DNA from: an uncultured Lachnospiraceae bacterium
GTDB lineage: Bacteria; Bacillota; Clostridia; Lachnospirales; Lachnospiraceae
NCBI GenBank assembly: GCA_947165025.1
Contig: CAMUYQ010000002.1
Coordinates: 124,001-188,000, forward strand
DNA length: 64,000 bases
Reading direction: 5' to 3'
Shown here: positions 17,081 through 25,884 of the stretch, piece by piece
Layout: each line of letters starts with the position of its first letter
Position numbering within the stretch: the stretch's first letter is position 1
Notes under the pieces: generated by a model
What the model was told of the DNA's origin: nothing
The model's database searches: none
Seen by the model: only the letters and a program-made list of their open reading frames with translations
Made by a program: the position numbers and the translations under genes

Positions 17081-18948
17081 TGACGGACAGTATTTACAGC
17101 AGGAATATTGAAGCGATGAGATCCAGGTTTGCCGATGTGATCGAGTTCATGGAAAAGCCTTTGGAAGAGATTGCCATGATTGAAGAGGATCGCGATATAA
17201 GTGTTAGTGTAACGGAGGCATATGGCAAAAAGATTCTTGTAGTACAAAAAGGCGACAGAACATATCGCCTTGACAGCCTGTATGACAGTGATGAAATGCT
17301 GGATCTGTGGTTCAGGGGGCTGAAAGATGAATGGTATCTGAATGCCAGACTGTATATGTACGGTCTCGGAAACGGAATGTATGTGAGAAAGTTCCTGAAA
17401 AGCGCCAGAGAAGATTGCCTTATTGTAGTTCACGAGCCTTCATACAGGATATTCAAAGCCGCTCTTGAGAACTATGATCTGTCGGATATTTTCAGAGATG
17501 TCAGGGTGAGGTTTGTATTCTGGCCATTAGAGATGGATAAAAGTGTCAAACTTACGTACCAGGGTATAATGACGTACACCGACATGTATTCCCTGGCGGG
17601 AAGTGCATACCTTAATTATGCCGATCTTTTCCTTAAGGATTATACGGACTATGTATATGGTGTGGACAGAGCAAGAGAGGTTGTGTCCGCAAACCAGCAG
17701 GTAAATGATTTCTTCGGTCAATATTTTGCAAAGAATGTGTTTGCCAATATGCACCTGCTGGAGGAGTCATATGATATTGTCAAACTTGCAAGGAATATGC
17801 CGGATGATATAACTGCTATAGTTGTTGCCGCGGGACCTTCACTTGATAAAAACATCAAAGAACTTCACAGGGCTGAGGGTAAGTGCCTGATCATATCGAC
17901 GGATACGGCGCTCAAACCGCTTGCGCTTGAAGGCATCAGGGCGGATATCACTGCGATCATGGACAGCAAGAAAGATGCGAGATATCTTTCGGAAGAGGAT
18001 TCAAGAAAGGTACCTATCGTCTGCACACCGAGAGGCGGATCGGAATTTCTGCATCTTCATACGGGAAAGAAATTCTTCATCAATGATTATTGCGATCATA
18101 TCGCAGGCTTCATGAAAAACAACGGCCATGAGCTGATCAAACTTGATACAGGCGGATCTGTTGCTAACGCATGCTTTGCGATAGCTCAGCTGTTCGGGTG
18201 TAAAAGGATAATCCTTGTCGGACAGGATCTTGCTTATACGGGAGACAAGACACATTCGGCGGTAACGGTCAGGGGTGAGAAGAAGACAGCCGTTGATGAA
18301 CTGGAACATGTGGAGATGGACGTTGATATATACGGTAATCCCATACGTTCGTCAAGAGAGTTCAAACTGTACAAGGAGTGGTTTGAGCAGCAGATACGTG
18401 CAGATAAGGACCTTGATGTGATCGATGCTACAGAGGGCGGGATCAGGATCGAAGGGACACGTCTGATGACTCTTAAGGATGCGATAGATGAATACTGCAC
18501 AAAGGATTTTGATTTTTCAAAATTGACAGGTCAGGCCGAATTCATATTTGATGATGAGCTTAGGAAAAAATACAGAGAGTTCGTAAAGCGTGTGCCGGAG
18601 CAGCTGCTTGAAGCCAGAAGACTGATACGTGCATCGGTTTCCGATTATTCCGCAATGCGCCGTATGGTTCAGAATAATGATTATCATAATTCAAAAATGA
18701 AGACGCTGTTCAAAAACTGCGAGAAGAGAACGAAGGATATCGAAAACAGCCCGGTAATTGAGTATATCCAGACGCAGCTTAAGGGAAAATCAACAGAACT
18801 TCTTGATAAAGTCAATAAGCTTGAGAACGACGAGAGGCAGGAACTCCTGACTGTGTGTGATCTCGGAGAACAGCATCTTAAAGATATGGATCAGGCGATC
18901 GAAGAACTGTTACCGTATACTGATGTTATAAAAAAGCATTATCAATAG
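17077..18948 (+). CDS. Motility accessory factor (Maf), DUF115 flagellin glycosyltransferase
   Basis: A 623-residue cytoplasmic protein. A central DUF115 (Maf) domain starts near residue 245 with VVAAGPSLDKNI, followed by IISTDTALKPL, DSKKD, LDTGGSVANACFAIAQLFG and LVGQDLAY, all hallmark segments. Maf enzymes transfer activated nonulosonic acids (pseudaminic or legionaminic acid) from CMP to Ser/Thr of flagellin before export. The NeuB and NeuA genes downstream (23110-25219) would supply the donor. The N-terminal ~200 and C-terminal ~150 residues are variable among Maf proteins. Its 3' end overlaps the convergent gene by 7 bases. Confidence 0.93.
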   Translation: MMTDSIYSRNIEAMRSRFADVIEFMEKPLEEIAMIEEDRDISVSVTEAYGKKILVVQKGDRTYRLDSLYDSDEMLDLWFRGLKDEWYLNARLYMYGLGNGMYVRKFLKSAREDCLIVVHEPSYRIFKAALENYDLSDIFRDVRVRFVFWPLEMDKSVKLTYQGIMTYTDMYSLAGSAYLNYADLFLKDYTDYVYGVDRAREVVSANQQVNDFFGQYFAKNVFANMHLLEESYDIVKLARNMPDDITAIVVAAGPSLDKNIKELHRAEGKCLIISTDTALKPLALEGIRADITAIMDSKKDARYLSEEDSRKVPIVCTPRGGSEFLHLHTGKKFFINDYCDHIAGFMKNNGHELIKLDTGGSVANACFAIAQLFGCKRIILVGQDLAYTGDKTHSAVTVRGEKKTAVDELEHVEMDVDIYGNPIRSSREFKLYKEWFEQQIRADKDLDVIDATEGGIRIEGTRLMTLKDAIDEYCTKDFDFSKLTGQAEFIFDDELRKKYREFVKRVPEQLLEARRLIRASVSDYSAMRRMVQNNDYHNSKMKTLFKNCEKRTKDIENSPVIEYIQTQLKGKSTELLDKVNKLENDERQELLTVCDLGEQHLKDMDQAIEELLPYTDVIKKHYQ

Positions 18949-20093
18949 CTTCCGGAGAGATTCTCCAAATACAGAGCAGCTTCTTTTTCTCCAAGTCCCG
19001 TACGTGTTTTGCTCTCAAGGAGAAGAAATTCTTTATCGATCGTAAATCCTTTGATCCGGTAAACGGTAATATAATACAGCGCCTGCCTGTATTGTTCGGT
19101 TTCGTTCTCTGATGAGATCAGACTGATCAAAGATGAGCCGTCAAGACCGGTCCCATCGATCTCTACCCCGGTAAGATTTGAAAACGTGATCAGTGTATCT
19201 GTTTCAAACGAATGAAATTCCTCACGGGTTCTGTCTCTGTAATCATTATACAGTTCGGATGTCTGATCATAATCCTTAATCAGAAGACTGATCAGATCAA
19301 GAATACTCTCATCATTAAGATCATCATCAACTTTGAATCTGTCCGGAATCGGAACATCAAAATCATTTGCTGCGGCACCTCTTTTTCCTGTTATCACCCT
19401 GCATCCGCAACATACTGCTTCGCGGGGAAATCTGTCTTTTCCGGGATGCTCACCGAAATCAATGTAAACTTTGGCACATTGGAGAACCTGAGGTATTTCT
19501 TCCGGAGCGAATCCCGAAAGTGCCAGCCATTTGATCGTCTGGGCGCTTTTTTGTATGAGCCTTGATGTTCTTTCAAATCCTTTTCTGGGATTATAAAGCA
19601 CAAAGTCGTCTCGAAGGCTGTTTTCCCCGATGTTCAGGAAATTGTAATTCAGGTAATCCGACAACCGGAACACGCGCTCTTCAGGAATGTTCAGCTGGTT
19701 TTTGACATATTCCATAGCGTAGTATGATTGAACAAAATGAATAAGAGTGTTATCTTCGGATATCTCCTTTTCAAGTGACGGTGTCATCCCCGCATTGTCA
19801 ACGGAAAGCCACCACAGAACATGTTTGGAATGAGTTAACTGACTCTTGATCCCTTCCAGTGAGGAAGCCATAACTTCGGGATAAACAAAAATATGATCGG
19901 GTGAGTCGGATACGGAATCCAATACGGGAACACTGTATTTTACGAAATGAGGATGTGTCGCGGGAAGTCCGTTATCTTCACCGTAGTAATACATCTTTGC
20001 ATCAAATCCGAAAAGATTCAGTTTGTATCCGAGCTGGTGTAAAAGCTCCGTTCCTCCGGTAGCATTGGCTCTCGGGCAAAATATGATTATCAA
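18942..20093 (-). CDS. Putative glycosyltransferase (GT-B, family 4-like)
   Basis: A 383-residue GT-B-like protein. N terminus LIIIFCPRANATGGTELLHQLG, with the Gly-rich loop; a central VLWWLSVDNAGM; C-terminal YIDFGEHPGKDRFPREAVCCGCRVIT, which is the donor-site region of GT4-like proteins. The frame runs up to 20150, but TTG at 20093 has SD AAGGAGG 5 bases away, while no good ATG has one. It is the only minus-strand gene of the flagellin island and shares a divergent promoter region with fliB. Sugar unknown. Confidence 0.75.
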   Translation of the reverse strand: MIIIFCPRANATGGTELLHQLGYKLNLFGFDAKMYYYGEDNGLPATHPHFVKYSVPVLDSVSDSPDHIFVYPEVMASSLEGIKSQLTHSKHVLWWLSVDNAGMTPSLEKEISEDNTLIHFVQSYYAMEYVKNQLNIPEERVFRLSDYLNYNFLNIGENSLRDDFVLYNPRKGFERTSRLIQKSAQTIKWLALSGFAPEEIPQVLQCAKVYIDFGEHPGKDRFPREAVCCGCRVITGKRGAAANDFDVPIPDRFKVDDDLNDESILDLISLLIKDYDQTSELYNDYRDRTREEFHSFETDTLITFSNLTGVEIDGTGLDGSSLISLISSENETEQYRQALYYITVYRIKGFTIDKEFLLLESKTRTGLGEKEAALYLENLSGSY

Positions 20094-20138
20094 AACATCC
20101 TCCTTATCAGTGCGTAAACAGTATCGAATCCGTTTTGT

Positions 20139-20183
20139 ATTGTACCACATGGGCTACATTATTCGGGATATTTATGTTATATT
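20139..20183. promoter_or_regulatory. Back-to-back divergent promoters for the minus-strand GT and fliB
   Basis: On the minus strand, TGG-TACAAT occupies 20147 down to 20139. On the plus strand, TGT-TATATT occupies 20175-20183. Both are extended -10 elements without clear -35 boxes, about 28 bases apart, so a single regulator or local topology could affect both genes. The plus-strand leader to the fliB TTG would be ~35 bases. Confidence 0.55.
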
Positions 20184-20224
20184 TATGCAGACGAAGATTA
20201 CATCGATAAGAAAGAAGCAGGAAC

Positions 20225-21382
20225 TTGAAATATCTGAATCTTGAAACGTTCACGGATTTTGTCTGTATCGGTTCAGAGTGTCCGTATACGTGCTGCAGCG
20301 GATGGCAGATCACTGTAGACGAAGAAACTGATCGTTTCTACAAAAGCGTGGACGGAGAAATGGGCGATCGCCTCAAAAACTGTATACAAAGGGAAGACGG
20401 AAAAGCCTGGTTTATTATGAGACAGGACGGCTCCTGTCCTTTTCTGAACGAGAACGGCTTATGCAGTATATATATCAATCTCGGAGAGGAGCACCTCAGC
20501 AATACATGTACTTATTATCCGAGATACGCATTTTGCGAGGGGGATATATACTTCGCAGGTATTTCAATATCATGTCCGGTGGCATCGAGGTTTTATCTGA
20601 CACATGAAGAACCACTGCTTATTGATTTTGCGGAGAATGATGATAACTCGGATGTTAACGAAGACACCGACTGGGAGCTCTTTAACAGGGCCATCCGTGC
20701 ATTCACGACAAGTGTTGCAATCGCTCAGAACCGCGCATTTACTGTCAGGGAACGTATTGCCCTTGTTGTATTGTTTGTATACGGTTTTCAGAACTGTGTG
20801 GACGAGGGATGTGATCCGTCTGATCTTATTGCGTTATACTCTTCCCCGGAAAACTTCGGCAGCATACTTGAGCGGACGGGGATAACATCATGTGATCTTG
20901 CAAGCAAGACCGAATTTTCAAGCGGCATACTGTATCTGTTCAAGGATGTGGAAGGTCTTGGAACCAAGCTTCCTGAGATTGCCGAACTGATAGGATACTT
21001 TGGCGGACCTGAAAATACATCCGTTGATCGGGAGGTTTGGGGAAACGCATTTTCGAACGCATCTTCACAGAGTAATGAGATATGGCGGGAAAACGTTCTG
21101 GTGTATATTCTGTTCAGATATTTTATGAAGGGGATGTCGGAAAAGGATTTTTATGACAGACTTATGAACGGGCTTGGACCGGTGCTTATCATGAGCAATG
21201 TCATTACTGCTCTTTATACCGTCATGCACAGTGAAAATCCTTCCATGGATTATATCATCATGCTTGTTATGCGGCTGTCCAGGATCATAGAACATAACAG
21301 TAACGTATGCAAAGAGGTTACGGAGTATTTTCGCAGGGCCGGTTATAACGATCCCGGATTTGTTTTAAGACTCATCAGCTGA
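20225..21382 (+). CDS. fliB: Flagellin lysine N-methylase FliB
   Basis: A 385-residue FliB-type protein that methylates lysine side chains on flagellin. The N terminus carries the cysteine cluster C14-x4-C19-x3-CC24 (CIGSECPYTCCSGW), then CPFLNENGLCSIY and CTYYPR near residues 80-100, a pattern expected to bind a metal or iron-sulphur centre. The rest is variable and helical. The start is TTG with an AGGA SD; no in-frame ATG begins the conserved MKYLNLETFTDFVC. Setting inside a flagellin glycosylation island strengthens the call. Confidence 0.9.
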   Translation: MKYLNLETFTDFVCIGSECPYTCCSGWQITVDEETDRFYKSVDGEMGDRLKNCIQREDGKAWFIMRQDGSCPFLNENGLCSIYINLGEEHLSNTCTYYPRYAFCEGDIYFAGISISCPVASRFYLTHEEPLLIDFAENDDNSDVNEDTDWELFNRAIRAFTTSVAIAQNRAFTVRERIALVVLFVYGFQNCVDEGCDPSDLIALYSSPENFGSILERTGITSCDLASKTEFSSGILYLFKDVEGLGTKLPEIAELIGYFGGPENTSVDREVWGNAFSNASSQSNEIWRENVLVYILFRYFMKGMSEKDFYDRLMNGLGPVLIMSNVITALYTVMHSENPSMDYIIMLVMRLSRIIEHNSNVCKEVTEYFRRAGYNDPGFVLRLIS

Positions 21383-21391
21383 TCTGATACC

Positions 21392-21880
21392 ATGAACATC
21401 ATATACCTGATCAATTCAAAAGAATACAATTATCATAAGAGCCTTGCCACTGATTTTTCGGAAGTGACAGGGGGAAGCATTATCGACATGGGCGACGGGA
21501 CAGCTCTTGGCGTTCGTTATAATGAGATAGCAGATGCTGCGCCCGATGTCATCATCACGTTCGATCTTGCCGGGCATGCGCTTCGCACCGGAAATGACAC
21601 CCTTTCACTTAATAATATCTATGCAAGATATGCACATATTCTGTTTCATAAACCGGATCATTACGGTCGCAGTCTTGAAGCACGTCAGAATCTTTCGATG
21701 TTCACATATATTCCAAACGGTAATGATGAGGAAACTGTAAAATGCAGGTACACCGAGATCCCGAATATTAAGGGGTTCGGGCCTTTCAGTTATAAACCTG
21801 CCAACGACAAAGAACGGGATGATAATACCGAAAGCATCAGACGCTGGTGGGATGATTTTCGAAAGGAAGCGATGATATGA
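21392..21880 (+). CDS. Small protein resembling a glycosyltransferase N-terminal half
   Basis: A 162-residue protein. MNIIYLINSKEYNYH, DVIITFDLAGHALRTG, SLNNIYARYAHILFH and NLSMFTYI suggest a Rossmann-like half domain of the kind found at the N terminus of CgeB/Maf-associated glycosyltransferases, with no donor-binding half. It overlaps the next gene by 4 bases (ATGA), so it is probably translated with it and may act as a partner. It is not a frameshifted part of that gene, which has its own full N terminus. Function unknown. Confidence 0.6.
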   Translation: MNIIYLINSKEYNYHKSLATDFSEVTGGSIIDMGDGTALGVRYNEIADAAPDVIITFDLAGHALRTGNDTLSLNNIYARYAHILFHKPDHYGRSLEARQNLSMFTYIPNGNDEETVKCRYTEIPNIKGFGPFSYKPANDKERDDNTESIRRWWDDFRKEAMI

Positions 21881-23043
21881 AGCTTCTGATCTTTGAGTGG
21901 GCGGCCGGAACGTTCACATACAATGATATAACGCAGTGGTTCTTGAAAAAGGGTATCACATACAGGACCGTATCATATCAGTTTGAAGACAAGAATGAGG
22001 ACGAATTCTTCGAAAATCGTTTCATGAAGGTTCTTGGCGATGACGATTATGATGCGGTATTTTCGGTCAATTATTTCCCGCTTGTCGCTGTCTGCTGCAA
22101 CAGATGCAACATCAGGTACATATCGTGGAGTTATGACAATCCGCTGGATGTTGCGGACATAGAAAAGACGCTCGGACTTGAATGTAACCACGTTTTCCTG
22201 TTTGACCGTATCCAGACGGAGGGGTACAAAAAGCAGGGATTTACGAATGTGCACCATATGCCGCTTGCCGTTAACTGTGAAAGGCTTGAAAGCGTTAAGC
22301 TGACAAAGCAGGAGCAGGCATTATATACGTCGGATGTGTCGTTCGTCGGAAAGATGTATGATTCGATGTTCCCGCAGTACAGGGAACTTATGGACGATCA
22401 TTGCAAGGGATATATTGACGCGCTTGTTGCGGCGCAGTCAAAGGTGTTCGGATACTGGTTTGCTGAAGAGATGCTGACCGACGATCTTATGAAGAGGATC
22501 AATGATCATTTCAAAGTGCTGAAACCCGGTACGGAGTTTGTGCTTCCGAGAGAGGCACTGGCATATGCGCTGGCATGTCAGATAACGAAAACGGACCGCC
22601 TGATACTGCTGAACCTTCTGGCAAAGAGGATGAAGGTCAATGTCTATTCGTGGGAGAAGTGCGAGCTGCTTCAAAATGTAAACTTCATGGGGTCGTGCGA
22701 TTACTACGGCCAGATGACGAAAGTATTCAAAGCAAGTTCCATCAATCTCAATATCACGCTCAAGATATCACAGTCGGGTATACCGCTACGTGTTATGGAT
22801 ATTCTCGGCTCAGGCGGATTCCTTCTGTCAAATTACCAGCCGGAGATCGCAGAGAACTTTATTAACGGGGAAGATGTTGTTATGTACGAGAGCATAGAGG
22901 ATGCTTATGAAAAGGCGATTTATTACATCCGGCATGATGATCTTCGAAGACAGATAGCCGAATCGGGACACAACAGGACGAAAGAACTGTTTTCGTACGA
23001 CGGACAACTTGGAAAGATATTCGAGATATCGGGTATTCTTTGA
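21877..23043 (+). CDS. CgeB/DUF3880-like glycosyltransferase (copy 2)
   Basis: A 388-residue homologue of the gene at 13206: MKLLIFEWAAGTFTYNDI, YISWSYDNPLDVADIE, then RLILLN, NLNITLKISQSGIPLRVMDILGSGGFLLSNYQ-like motifs and a C-terminal helix. GT-B fold expected; donor unknown. SD AAAGGAAG precedes the overlapping ATG. Two diverged copies in one island suggest two different linkages of the same type in the flagellar glycan. Confidence 0.78.
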   Translation: MKLLIFEWAAGTFTYNDITQWFLKKGITYRTVSYQFEDKNEDEFFENRFMKVLGDDDYDAVFSVNYFPLVAVCCNRCNIRYISWSYDNPLDVADIEKTLGLECNHVFLFDRIQTEGYKKQGFTNVHHMPLAVNCERLESVKLTKQEQALYTSDVSFVGKMYDSMFPQYRELMDDHCKGYIDALVAAQSKVFGYWFAEEMLTDDLMKRINDHFKVLKPGTEFVLPREALAYALACQITKTDRLILLNLLAKRMKVNVYSWEKCELLQNVNFMGSCDYYGQMTKVFKASSINLNITLKISQSGIPLRVMDILGSGGFLLSNYQPEIAENFINGEDVVMYESIEDAYEKAIYYIRHDDLRRQIAESGHNRTKELFSYDGQLGKIFEISGIL

Positions 23044-23109
23044 TGATTTATTCCGATAAATGTGGTACATTAAATAAGTGTTTAAATACAATAACTGGAG
23101 GATATGAAA

Positions 23110-23982
23110 GTGGAATATAAAGAGCCTTATGTTATAGCCGAGGCAGGCTGCAACCATATGGGAGATATGGATATAGCTCACGAGCTTATCGTTACTGCTG
23201 CGATGTTCTGCAAGGCGGATGCGATCAAGTTCCAGAAGCGCTGTCCGAAAGAACTTCTGACTCCGGAACAGTACAACGCACCGCATCCGGTTCCTTACAA
23301 CTCATACGGGGCTACATACGGAGAGCACAGGGAATTTCTGGAGTTTGATCTTGACCAGCACAAACAGCTGAAGAAATGGTGCGAGGAAGCAGGGATCACT
23401 TACTCAACATCCGTATGGGATATGACGAGCGCAAAAGAGATCGCTTCGATAAACCCGAAGTTCATCAAGATCCCTTCGGCATGCAATACGAATTATGAGA
23501 TGCTCGGATATCTGTGCGATAACTATGACGGTGAGATACAGCTGTCGTTCGGGATGACTACAAAAGATGAGGAAGAGCAGATAGTAAAGTTCTTTGAAGA
23601 GAAGGGCAGAGCAAAGGATCTGGTACTGTTCAACTGCACATCGGGATATCCGGTTCCGTTTAAGGATGTATGCCTTCTTGAGATAACGAGGATGAGGGAA
23701 GCCTATGAGTCAAGGGTAAAAGCTATAGGATTCTCGGGTCATCACCTTGGTATTGCGATCGATGTGGCTGCATATACTTTAGGCGCCACGATCTTCGAGC
23801 GTCACTATACGCTTGACAGAACGTTCAAGGGAACTGACCATGCGGCATCACTTGAGCCCGACGGTATCAGAAGACTGAAGAGAAACCTTCAGTCGGCCAA
23901 GGAAGCACTCACTTACAAAGCAGAGGATATTCTCCCTATAGAACAGGTTCAGAGAGACAAGCTCAAATACAGGAAGAGATAA
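23110..23982 (+). CDS. neuB: NeuB-family nonulosonate synthase, without SAF domain
   Basis: This enzyme condenses PEP with a hexosamine derivative (ManNAc-type or 2,4-diacetamido sugar) to give sialic, legionaminic or pseudaminic acid. Family motifs: IAEAGCNHMGD, DAIKFQK, FIKIPSACNTNYEML, then IGFSGHHLGI and TIFERHYTLDRTFKGTDHA. The ~290 residues stop after the TIM barrel; the C-terminal antifreeze-like SAF domain of typical ~340-residue NeuB proteins, which covers the active site of the dimer partner, is missing. GGAGG is only 2 bases from the ATG at 23104 but 8 bases from the GTG at 23110, so GTG is preferred. neuA-kdsC follows after 1 base. Confidence 0.88.
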   Translation: MEYKEPYVIAEAGCNHMGDMDIAHELIVTAAMFCKADAIKFQKRCPKELLTPEQYNAPHPVPYNSYGATYGEHREFLEFDLDQHKQLKKWCEEAGITYSTSVWDMTSAKEIASINPKFIKIPSACNTNYEMLGYLCDNYDGEIQLSFGMTTKDEEEQIVKFFEEKGRAKDLVLFNCTSGYPVPFKDVCLLEITRMREAYESRVKAIGFSGHHLGIAIDVAAYTLGATIFERHYTLDRTFKGTDHAASLEPDGIRRLKRNLQSAKEALTYKAEDILPIEQVQRDKLKYRKR

Positions 23983-23983
23983 C

Positions 23984-25219
23984 ATGAACGTTGCTTTTAT
24001 CCCGGTAAGGGGCGGCAGTAAATCGATACCGCTCAAAAATATAAAAGAGATCCACGGAAAGCCGCTGGTATTCTGGACGGTTGCCGCCGCATGCGACTGC
24101 CGTGCGGTTGATAAGGTCTTTGTGTCAACAGACAGCAGAGAGATCAGGCTCTGCGTTGAAAAGTTCTGCGTGGAAGATCCGGAAAGATTCAAAAAGGTCA
24201 GTGTCGTTGACAGATCTGCGGAGACCGCTACCGATACTGCATCAACCGAGTCTGCGATGATGGAGTTTGCCAGAAAGCACAGGTTTGACAATATCGCGCT
24301 TGTTCAGGCAACGTCACCGCTTCTGACGGGTGCGGATCTTGATAACGGGTTCAATACATTTCTGTCTCCCGGAACGGACAGCGTCCTGTCGGTAGTCCCC
24401 CAGAAAAGATTTATTTGGCAGATAGACAATGAAGGGAATGCAACGGCTCAGAATTATGATGTGGATAAGAGGCCGAGGCGTCAGGAATTTGAAGAGTACT
24501 ATGTTGAGAACGGGGCATTTTATATAACGAGCCGCAAGGATCTTCTTGCAAGCGGATGTCGTCTGTCGGGTAACATCAGAGTGTCCCTTATGAGCGAAGA
24601 CACTTATTACGAGATCGATGAGCCGAGCGACTGGACGGTAACGGATGCTCTTATGACAAAAAGAGAGCTTAAGGAAAACGAGAGCGCTGAAGATGCGGGG
24701 AAAGAAAAAGAGCCTGCACAGGCACCTTCCGGCCAGCAGAAATGCAAATACAAAATGTTCCTGACAGACTGCGACGGATGCATGACGGATGCGGGAATGT
24801 ATTATTCCGAAAAGGGAGATGAACTTAAAAAGTTCAATACAAGAGACGGCGTTGCGTTCAGGCTTCTTCGCGAGAACGGGATAATCACCGGCGTGATCAC
24901 CGGAGAGGACGTTGCGCTTAACAAACGCCGTTGTGAGAAACTGAAGATAGATGTTCTGGCACAGGGATGCGCGGATAAGGTTTCGTGCATAAACAGACTG
25001 TGTGCAACATATAAGATCAAGCCCGAAGAGGTCGTATATATCGGCGATGATCTGGCAGACAAGGATGCCGTGGAACTGGCGGGACTGGGTTGCTGTCCTG
25101 CGGATGCATGCGCATCGGTAAAGGCGGTTGCTGATTATGTCGCTGCGGCCAAAGGCGGAGAGGGTGTCATTCGTGAAGTGACCGAGATGATTCTTAATCA
25201 GGGGGGAGCAGGATCATGA
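23984..25219 (+). CDS. Fused CMP-nonulosonate cytidylyltransferase and KdsC-type HAD phosphatase
   Basis: A 411-residue two-domain enzyme. Residues 1-~225 are NeuA/CMP-sialate synthetase: FIPVRGGSKSIPLKNI, VFVSTDS, ALVQATSPLLTG and YVENGAFYIT. A charged linker (~226-250, ENESAEDAGKEKE) leads to a HAD phosphatase of the KdsC type (~252-400): FLTDCDGCMTDAGMYY, ITGEDV and YIGDDLADKDAVELAG. The phosphatase would dephosphorylate the nonulosonate-9-phosphate before CMP activation. Overlaps the next gene by 4 bases. Combining the two steps is known in some anaerobes but uncommon. Confidence 0.9.
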   Translation: MNVAFIPVRGGSKSIPLKNIKEIHGKPLVFWTVAAACDCRAVDKVFVSTDSREIRLCVEKFCVEDPERFKKVSVVDRSAETATDTASTESAMMEFARKHRFDNIALVQATSPLLTGADLDNGFNTFLSPGTDSVLSVVPQKRFIWQIDNEGNATAQNYDVDKRPRRQEFEEYYVENGAFYITSRKDLLASGCRLSGNIRVSLMSEDTYYEIDEPSDWTVTDALMTKRELKENESAEDAGKEKEPAQAPSGQQKCKYKMFLTDCDGCMTDAGMYYSEKGDELKKFNTRDGVAFRLLRENGIITGVITGEDVALNKRRCEKLKIDVLAQGCADKVSCINRLCATYKIKPEEVVYIGDDLADKDAVELAGLGCCPADACASVKAVADYVAAAKGGEGVIREVTEMILNQGGAGS

Positions 25220-25884
25220 ACATTGAACTGTGTGCATCGATGATGTGTGCCAACTACGGTAATCTTGAAAAGGAAGTAGCGGATCTTGAGCAGGCCGGTA
25301 TCGATTCATTCCATATAGATATCATGGACGGTCGATATGTTCCGAACTTTGCAATGTCATTAAATGACATGTCGTTCATTGCATCGGCGGCAAAGAAACC
25401 GCTTGATGTTCATCTGATGCTTGAGCATCCGAACAACAACATCCATCTGTTCCTTCAGAAGCTTCGTCCGGGAGATACGGTATACATCCATCCTGAGGCG
25501 GAGTATCATCCTTCAACGACGCTTCAGAAGATCATAAACGCCGGAATGACCCCCGGTATCGCGATCAATCCCGGAACGAGTGTAGAGACGGTCGTTGAGA
25601 TGCTCCAGATAGTCAAAAAAGTACTTGTCATGTCGGTCAATCCCGGAAACGCGGGACAGATGTATCTGCCGTATGTATCAAAAAAGTATGACAAACTTCT
25701 TCCGCTTCAGAAGGAGATGGGCTTTGACGCATACTGGGACGGTGCCTGCTCGGCTGACAAGATCACGGAGTTTGCACCTAAAGGAGTTAAGGGATTCGTT
25801 CTCGGAACAACGCTCCTGTTCGGAAAATCAAAATCATACGCTGAAGCGATGGACGGTATCAGAAAGATGGTAGCGGATCTATGA
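25216..25884 (+). CDS. Ribulose-phosphate 3-epimerase family protein
   Basis: A 222-residue TIM-barrel: ELCASMMCANYGNLEKEV, HIDIMDGRYVPNFAMS, LDVHLMLEHP, GMTPGIAINPGT and VLVMSVNPGNAGQMYL are Rpe family segments with the metal-binding His/Asp residues. Rpe interconverts xylulose-5-P and ribulose-5-P. Its position between the NeuA fusion and a CDP-sugar cytidylyltransferase, with 4-base overlaps both ways, implies that it feeds a sugar-nucleotide rather than the pentose phosphate pathway; a related epimerase activity cannot be excluded. Confidence 0.85.
   Translation: MNIELCASMMCANYGNLEKEVADLEQAGIDSFHIDIMDGRYVPNFAMSLNDMSFIASAAKKPLDVHLMLEHPNNNIHLFLQKLRPGDTVYIHPEAEYHPSTTLQKIINAGMTPGIAINPGTSVETVVEMLQIVKKVLVMSVNPGNAGQMYLPYVSKKYDKLLPLQKEMGFDAYWDGACSADKITEFAPKGVKGFVLGTTLLFGKSKSYAEAMDGIRKMVADL

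Noticed and set aside
21392-23043. One glycosyltransferase gene split by a frameshift.
   Set aside because: The second gene has a complete N terminus and SD, and the first ends in a normal ATGA overlap.
23041-23100. A sigma-A promoter before neuB.
   Set aside because: TACATT and TACAAT occur, but no -35 lies at a proper distance, and the TACAAT is too close to the start.
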